Positions 61,280 through 64,000 of a stretch of DNA of 64,000 nucleotides are shown here, piece by piece. Numbering within the stretch: position 1 is the stretch's first letter; each line of letters starts with the position of its first letter. The notes beneath the pieces are model-generated. The model was not told where the DNA came from. It searched no databases and worked only from the letters and a program-made list of their open reading frames with translations. Location of the stretch: contig NZ_LMAS01000010.1 of the NCBI RefSeq assembly GCF_001509555.1, positions 1 to 64,000 on the forward strand, read 5' to 3'. This stretch comes from Bacillus sp. FJAT-29937. Its GTDB lineage: Bacteria > Bacillota > Bacilli > Bacillales > Cytobacillaceae. The position numbers were made by a program, and so were the translations under genes.

Positions 61280-62917
61280 TCAGTCTCCCCTTAAATTTTT
61301 AAATATTCCTTTTACCTTTTTTAACAAGGAGGGTTCTTTAAATTCCTGTTCAAAGACAACATCCTCCAGCCAATGCACATCATATAACCCATCCTCGATA
61401 AAGTTTTCTAAATCATTATGGCCCGGCGGATTGTAGAGTACAATGTCAATTCCAAATTGATTTAAAAGCAGTAACAATGCTGCATCCGTTCTTGTCATTG
61501 TCCCATTGAGTTCATTGTTATAGAGGATGAGCTTCGGCACGTCCTGTGAATAGTCAAACTTTTGCAGCAACTGCAATAAACTGGCAGGAATCTGCATGCC
61601 TTGTGTAAACAAATAGGTTTTCAATTCCTCCGCCTTTTCGTGATGGATCGGTTTAATATATGGACGTGCACATATATTTCGAATGGCTGTCGCTATTCCA
61701 TTTTGTAACCCCGTTGGCAAGTGCTGATATTTCCAGTAATGGGCCGTGACCATTTTATGGGGATCAAGCAGCCCATCATTACCGAGGGCATTGCGATAAT
61801 GAAAACGAAAATCATTGTTCACATTATTTGTAAATGGGAATCTTCTAATTAAAAGACTCTCGTCGAACTCTGAAATTAACTGTAAGCGGTCCCAATACTC
61901 CTTGCGATTTTTACTTACACCTTGTACCTTCGCAAAAATGGAGGGAATTTTGACTAGTCCGTTTTTCACTTCAAAATTGGGCCGTACCATTGCCTTTTCT
62001 TTAATTAAAATAAAGAGCTCATCGTATGTTGTTTTCAGTGTGACAGATAGCGGCGTGTAATCCCGAAGCTGCCATGGTTTATAAAGACCTGACCCTTCAT
62101 GATTTAATATCGATTCAATCTCTCTTGAAGCCCTGTATGCAACGGTAGCCGAGCGTCTCCTCTTCTCGGTTGGAAATCTCTCTGGCTGCTTTCTCTCAGG
62201 ATAGCTGTATACAAATGATCCTTCTAGCCCCTCATTCCAGCCATTTAGCCAATCGCTCCCGGATGGCGAGAAAGAAACAAGATCACACCCTAATTCCATT
62301 AAGTAATAAAGGAAGTATTTATGGCTCTTATTCGTTTCTCCGTACCATAAAAATTTCGGCATCGCTTTTTCGAGATCGATATGATTCCAAATTTCTCCAA
62401 GATGGTTAAACGTCCATTTGATGATATCGACTAGCACTCTTCTCAACTCTTGACTATTTAACCCTTCAGACTCCTCTGTTGAAAACATCTGCATTACCGA
62501 AATCATCGCTTCCCTTGTTTTCCTGTGCAATGAGGGAATATCAGATTTTAATAATAGCTGTTCACCGTCAAGAAATGCCACAAAACGGTTAATTGACAGC
62601 TTTTGCTCCCTGTTAATATTCAGCACCTTTTGGATGGCTTGAAAATGATGATTATCGATTGATTTATCAAGTGCCTCTTCGCTTATTAAAATAAGGTCAG
62701 CCTGCTCTGTATGGATTAAATCATAAAGACGGTTATAATACTCATCTTCATCTAAAGGAACACCTAAAAAGCGGGCAACTACTTGAGCTAAATGAATAGT
62801 GCTTTGCTCAATATAAAATTGCGGCCTTTCCTTTAATGGCTTTTTCAAAGTACTCAACCAGTTATCAATTGATACTGGCAATAAATTCGTTTTGATTTGA
62901 TGATATGAATGATTCAT
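61280..62917 (-). CDS. yceG: YceG family protein
   Basis: The 545-residue protein (B. subtilis YceG: about 537) matches that family, thought to act with TerD/TelA stress proteins. Recognisable segments are YEQSTIHLAQVVARFLGVPL-type early region, DLVSFSPSGSDW, and NNELNGTMTRTDAALLLLLN. No catalytic motif is obvious to me. It heads the minus-strand set yceG, yceH, terD; B. subtilis runs terD genes first. AAGGGAAGGG precedes the ATG. Confidence 0.85.
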   Translation of the reverse strand: MNHSYHQIKTNLLPVSIDNWLSTLKKPLKERPQFYIEQSTIHLAQVVARFLGVPLDEDEYYNRLYDLIHTEQADLILISEEALDKSIDNHHFQAIQKVLNINREQKLSINRFVAFLDGEQLLLKSDIPSLHRKTREAMISVMQMFSTEESEGLNSQELRRVLVDIIKWTFNHLGEIWNHIDLEKAMPKFLWYGETNKSHKYFLYYLMELGCDLVSFSPSGSDWLNGWNEGLEGSFVYSYPERKQPERFPTEKRRRSATVAYRASREIESILNHEGSGLYKPWQLRDYTPLSVTLKTTYDELFILIKEKAMVRPNFEVKNGLVKIPSIFAKVQGVSKNRKEYWDRLQLISEFDESLLIRRFPFTNNVNNDFRFHYRNALGNDGLLDPHKMVTAHYWKYQHLPTGLQNGIATAIRNICARPYIKPIHHEKAEELKTYLFTQGMQIPASLLQLLQKFDYSQDVPKLILYNNELNGTMTRTDAALLLLLNQFGIDIVLYNPPGHNDLENFIEDGLYDVHWLEDVVFEQEFKEPSLLKKVKGIFKNLRGD

Positions 62918-62946
62918 TTTATTTTCCCTTCCCTTTGCTAGCGAAA

Positions 62947-63014
62947 GATGGTAATAGCATGTATAAATTTCTTAATAAGCAGAAAAAATATGAATATGTA
63001 AAGTTATTACCATC
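62947..63014 (-). promoter_or_regulatory. Inverted repeat in the yceG leader
   Basis: GATGGTAATA (62947-62956) and TATTACCATC (63005-63014) are perfect 10-base inverted copies 48 bases apart, within the 234-base spacer ahead of yceG. Could be a long-range stem or two operator half-sites. Confidence 0.4.
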
Positions 63015-63160
63015 ATATCACACCTGAAGAGGTTTTCTAAAACGATTCCATCTATATTCCAAAAAATCTTCGAATGAAATTCATCTTACTTTTAACCCTT
63101 TCACCCTTTTTCTCGTCCCTGCATATGTTTAAGTACGTCGAATAATAGAAGGTGAATAAA

Positions 63161-63400
63161 TTGCGATTTCTATTTAGAAGGGCGAAATACCATTTACAAG
63201 AATCAGATTTAGAGCCAGTTGAAACAGTTTTAGGTTCGGGATATTTTGTAATAGTAGATTTGTTTTTTTGGTCATTACTGATTACATTTATGACGATGTC
63301 TCTTCATTTCTCATTAGTATGGGGTTCTATCATCTTTTTTACTTCATACATGTTTGGAGGAGTCTTATACATGACTTTAAGAAAGTGGCTTGGGGATTAG
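63161..63400 (+). CDS. Small membrane protein
   Basis: 79 residues: basic N-terminus (RFLFRRAKYHLQES), then two transmembrane helices (FVIVDLFFWSLLITFMTMSL and LVWGSIIFFTSYMFGGVLYM). Not recognised. TTG 63161 has AGAAGGTG six bases upstream; GTG 63152 is the longer choice. Its end overlaps the convergent HAD gene by four bases. Confidence 0.6.
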   Translation: MRFLFRRAKYHLQESDLEPVETVLGSGYFVIVDLFFWSLLITFMTMSLHFSLVWGSIIFFTSYMFGGVLYMTLRKWLGD

Positions 63401-64000
63401 CCGTTAATCGTTAAACTGGATATATCCTTTAATATTTCAGTTAAAATTTCTTCCCCAGCCTTTACTCCTCTTTTATTAGTAAATATATAGGGAGCGTCCT
63501 CAATATTCTCATTGGCCAATTCCCCATGCGATGGAACAAATGGAAAATCACATTCTTTTAAGAAATCATGATCTAGCAGTGAATCACCTGCCCCATAAAC
63601 GGTTAAGATTCCCTCACGCTCTTTAATAAACTTAACGGCTTCGCCTTTGCTTATTGGATTTGGCATAAAATAAAGCTTTCTCCCCTGTAATGAAACTCTC
63701 CAGCCAGATTCAGCCGCCTTATGTTTCAAGTTCATGATTTCTTCCAGGCTTAAGTTTTCTTCAAGAATATAATAAAAGAATAATCCTTCCGCCCTTTTTA
63801 TTGTTCCCGGTATATTTAATAGTTGCAAGTCCTCTTCCATTTCCTTGATCGGCTTGGATTCAGTTTTCAGACGCTCCTGAATTAATCTTTGCCATTCAAT
63901 TAGGGGATCTCCATTATAAATGATATTGGCACCATTTGACGTAATTGCATATGTTAGTGGAATGCAGCTCGAAAATATAAAGATTCGATTAAATTGATCC
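63397..64000 (-). CDS. HAD-family hydrolase, C-terminal part (cut by window edge)
   Basis: The minus-strand frame stays open from 63397 to the window end, so the gene starts outside. The visible part of about 200 residues shows TYAITSNGANIIYNGDPLIE (cap domain start as in Cof/SPP-type HADs), KGEAVKFIKE and TVYGAGDSLLDHDFLKECDF (HAD motif IV GDSxxD). An ATG at 63840 is internal. HAD proteins accompany TerD/TelA modules in related genomes, which fits its place near yceG; this is inference. Confidence 0.8.
   Translation of the reverse strand, partial: DQFNRIFIFSSCIPLTYAITSNGANIIYNGDPLIEWQRLIQERLKTESKPIKEMEEDLQLLNIPGTIKRAEGLFFYYILEENLSLEEIMNLKHKAAESGWRVSLQGRKLYFMPNPISKGEAVKFIKEREGILTVYGAGDSLLDHDFLKECDFPFVPSHGELANENIEDAPYIFTNKRGVKAGEEILTEILKDISSLTING

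Overview
The window reads as chromosomal DNA of a low-GC, endospore-forming Bacillaceae bacterium. Spore genes (two gerP-type genes, yjcZ, spo0M, a CtpB-type protease, yodL), Gram-positive AGGAGG-type ribosome sites, frequent TTG/GTG starts and gene order shared with Bacillus subtilis all point that way. Blocks yodJ-deoD-yodL-yozD-yodN-yozE-yokU-kamA, ypmQRS, ilvA, dfrA-thyA and yxlEFG are recognisable. The species cannot be resolved; it is not B. subtilis, because several blocks are rearranged. No rRNA, intact tRNA, CRISPR array, prophage or transposase was found.

Layout. 1-5.5 kb: a LigD polymerase-domain gene lacking the ligase part, an EAL-HDOD protein, and a riboflavin operon (ribE-ribBA-ribH) behind an FMN riboswitch but without ribD. 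5.5-16.8 kb: EcsC-like protein, ResA-like thioredoxin, yxlEFG ABC transporter, UppP, DedA, an amidohydrolase, a GNAT acetyltransferase with an unusual structured leader, a MATE exporter and an atypical SDR. 16.9-29.5 kb: spore and envelope genes (gerP-like pair, two Hsp20-like proteins, CAP-domain protein, two-component system, lipoproteins, COG0523 GTPase, LCP protein, CtpB, VanY-type carboxypeptidase). 29.7-45.1 kb: deoD, yodL-to-yokU small genes, GDPD, spo0M, and a lysine-degradation cluster (kamA, sigma-54 activator, ablB/yodP, yodQ, yodR, yodS, yodT). 45.2-63 kb: yjcZ, a second RsgA-type GTPase behind an apparent attenuator, DUF4397 protein, ypmSRQ, nucleoside hydrolase, sensor kinase, tatA-tatC, ilvA, dfrA-thyA, a lethal-factor-like metalloprotease, and a TerD/TelA/YceG module. 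The right edge cuts a HAD-family gene.

How genes work together. Lysine 2,3-aminomutase makes beta-lysine, which AblB acetylates; YodQ, YodR/S and YodT probably continue catabolism. kamA has a textbook -24/-12 promoter and its activator gene lies just upstream. Rib genes share one FMN-controlled transcript. TatA/TatC form a minimal Tat translocase. DfrA and ThyA are coupled in folate/dTMP metabolism.

Most notable signals: (1) an attenuator-like leader with a 23-codon peptide, mutually exclusive hairpins and an intrinsic terminator before the extra RsgA-type GTPase at 46.7 kb; (2) a GNAT-gene leader near 13.4 kb with a tRNA T-arm-like hairpin whose 3' strand is also part of a 17-bp downstream stem, plus a hairpin over the ribosome site; (3) a sigma-54 promoter and palindrome at kamA; (4) a cre-like site over the GDPD promoter; (5) an interspersed repeat that supplies the C-terminus and stop codon of a lipoprotein. 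All comparisons are from memory of families; no database search was run.
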